Assembly: GCA_949825065.1 (NCBI GenBank)
Contig: OX463859.1
Coordinates: 11,309,606-11,373,605 of the forward strand
Direction of reading: 5' to 3'
From: Odontocerum albicorne
Lineage: Eukaryota; Arthropoda; Insecta; Trichoptera; Odontoceridae
Length of the DNA: 64,000 nucleotides
This document shows positions 62,690-64,000 of this stretch, piece by piece. The translations under genes and the position numbers were made by a program. The notes below the pieces were generated by a model. The model was not told the origin of the DNA and ran no database searches. It saw only the letters and a list, made by a program, of their open reading frames with translations. The first letter of the stretch is position 1. Each line of letters opens with the position of its first letter.

Positions 62690-63067
62690 ATTTTCCTGAA
62701 TTTTAATAAGACTTTCCAAAAAGGGTTATCTTCAAATGCTTCTTAAAGCTGCCCACACCACCCATATCTCCAACAGCAAGAGGCCGGCATTTCCACGCCA
62801 CTGGATCAGCAACGGCAAAAGCTTGATTATAATACTTCGCCTTATTGGGTCGATTTGAAACAACCAATTTGTTAGATGAAAAAGAAATCATCTACTCCTC
62901 TCCGAAGGAACATCTCTTAGACACAGATTCGAAAGAACAATTGGGACGTCCAACTTCAGTGTCTTTTACAAATTATGAAAACATATACAAAATATAAAAT
63001 ATGAACAATTAAAATAGATCAATACTATTCAGAACATATACGGTACATGAAGTCAATAATGTAAAGC
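62690..63067 (-). pseudogene. CR1-like LINE C terminus and adjoining sequence
   Basis: The minus strand (62891-62703) reads SSNKLVVSNRPNKAKYYNQA, FAVADPVAWKCRPLAVGDMG, GVGSFKKHLKITLFGKSY and a stop. The pattern 'f.t..lv.pn......sf.v..p..Wn.lP......s...FK..Lk..Lf' is the C-terminal signature of CR1/L2-like LINE proteins; the Asn of 'WN' is Lys here. Upstream sequence (62900-63067) is non-coding in this copy. It is interrupted by LINE D at 63068-63522 and continues after it. Confidence 0.7.
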
Positions 63068-63077
63068 ATATGAACAT

Positions 63078-63512
63078 AATTGACTTTATGTACTGTACCA
63101 ACAGTCAAATGCTACGTTTGGTCAGTGTTATTATATGGAATGGAATTATGGACCCTCAAAGTTGGTAGTATGAACCGACTGAAAGCATTCGAAATGTTGA
63201 TACACCGGAGAAGGCTACGGATACCCTGTCAGCAACACAAAGGTTCTTCAAAGAGCCAAAGTTGATAGAGAGTTGCTAACTAATATTAAAATCCAAAAGG
63301 TATCCTATTTGGTTCTGTAAGGTGATCATCCAAGGCAAAATAGAGGGTCGAAGAGGTGTTGGCAGGAGGAAAACCTCCTGGCTCCGCAATATACGTGATT
63401 GGACTGGTATAAGGAGCGTTGGGGATCTTTTTCGGGCTGCCGGGGACAGATGTTTACTCTCAGGTGATAGTCAACGTTGGGGGCATCTGACATGACACTA
63501 GGAAGAAGAAGA
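63078..63512 (+). mobile_element. LINE D, 5'-truncated insertion with 10-bp target duplication
   Basis: 435 bp flanked by ATATGAACAT (63068-63077 and 63513-63522). Plus-strand blocks: MELWTLKVGSMNRLKAFEML, RAKVDRELLTNIK, GRRGVGRRKTSWLRNIRDW and an AAGAAGAAG tail. It shares the 3' end of the copy at 25883-26326. Nested in the CR1-like LINE, so younger than it. Confidence 0.88.
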
Positions 63513-63522
63513 ATATGAACAT

Positions 63523-64000
63523 TAAAAGAAAAAATATCAAATGCAATCAATCAACGAAAACACAAAATTAACTGAATTTTCCAAAAAAGTTAAAATGATA
63601 AAACATGTGCACTTAGCGACACCAATAATAATAATTATAAAAGCACTATTTCTTCACCAGACTTTCCACAATGGCACTCAAACCTACTAAAAATATTGCA
63701 AAATAAATCTTTTAAGGTTGTGTGCAAGGACAAGAAGGTGATAGCTGCGGCCATTATATCAGGAACTTCCCCGCATCTGCATATCATATGTTAATAAAAG
63801 CATATTTTTTAAGAAAAGCAGTAAAAATATATCTTGGAAAGGCGAACTTTAAAGAAACCTTCGTAGATCTTCCGATATACATATGTACCACGTGTGACTT
63901 TAGGCGCCGTACTATGTGTATAGTGCTCATACATTCGTAAATTTTGATAAAACCTCCCAAAAAGGGTTGCCTTCAAGTGCTTTTTAAAGCTGCATACACC
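63523..64000 (-). repeat. CR1-like LINE 3' tail, single-copy version
   Basis: Contains in order the satellite-precursor segment (63640-63700), 'gatagctgcggccattatat', the single copy of the 80-bp unit (GTAGATCTTCCGATATACAT, 63863-63945), then CCTCCCAAAAAGGGTTGCC and the start of another C-terminal frame at the window edge ('cttcaagtgctttttaaagc'). It shows the unamplified arrangement of the region expanded at 50.9-51.9 kb. Confidence 0.7.

Noticed and set aside
1..64000. A defence system, biosynthetic cluster or other multi-gene operon
   Set aside because: No co-directional gene set exists. Apart from Jockey ORF1/ORF2, all coding signals are fragments of unrelated transposons.

Overview
The window looks like gene-poor, repeat-dense nuclear DNA of an arthropod, most likely an insect. 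The evidence is strong AT bias, a complete-looking Jockey-type non-LTR retrotransposon, many decayed non-LTR retrotransposon tails, mariner, pogo/Tigger, hAT and Helitron remnants, tRNA-derived SINEs, and at least a dozen tandem arrays. I cannot place it to order or species. No operon, bacterial gene, rRNA gene or convincing functional tRNA gene is visible. No host gene is recognised with confidence. One short exon-like open frame on the minus strand (36333-36545) is the best candidate for non-transposon coding sequence.

Layout. 0-8 kb: a 38-bp array, dispersed repeats, a decayed reverse transcriptase (LINE A), a composite repeat carrying a textbook Helitron-type insertion (2625-3174), and a tRNA-derived SINE. 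4.7-11.7 kb: two diverged copies of one composite repeat; the second is split by a dead mariner (10101-11317). 13.5-16.0 kb: a 105-bp satellite. 16-19 kb: LINE A fragments and a foldback element. 19.4-22.3 kb: a Jockey 3' end running into an extreme AT block, then an 84-bp array and a SINE. 22.4-26.6 kb: pieces of several LINE families, and an open frame split by a 5'-truncated LINE. 26.8-28.2 kb: a large inverted repeat enclosing a 25-bp array. 28.8-38.2 kb: LINE A and LINE E tails, palindromic elements, a hAT C-terminal domain and a pogo-like end. 39-41 kb: two more arrays. 41-50 kb: LINE A copies, palindromic elements and an inverted pair of 21-bp arrays. 50.7-58.1 kb: a CR1-like LINE region with an 80-bp array, the Jockey element (ORF1 52380-53669, ORF2 53662-56451) and an inverted Jockey fragment. 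58.4-64 kb: a SINE, a palindromic element, a LINE A copy, a non-autonomous hAT element with an 8-bp target duplication, and a CR1-like LINE carrying a nested LINE D.

Three themes link the parts. (1) Six short palindromic elements, at least three with 12-18 bp target duplications, share arms that contain a hammerhead-ribozyme-like core: CUGANGA, a four-pair stem, then GAAA. An unrelated-looking foldback at 18.3-18.7 kb has the same core with a different stem that still pairs. (2) The SINEs and one LINE family (LINE E) share the same 3' tail, as expected of a SINE parasitising that LINE. (3) Several tandem arrays are local amplifications of transposon tails. The 105-bp and 80-bp arrays come from neighbouring parts of one CR1-like LINE tail.
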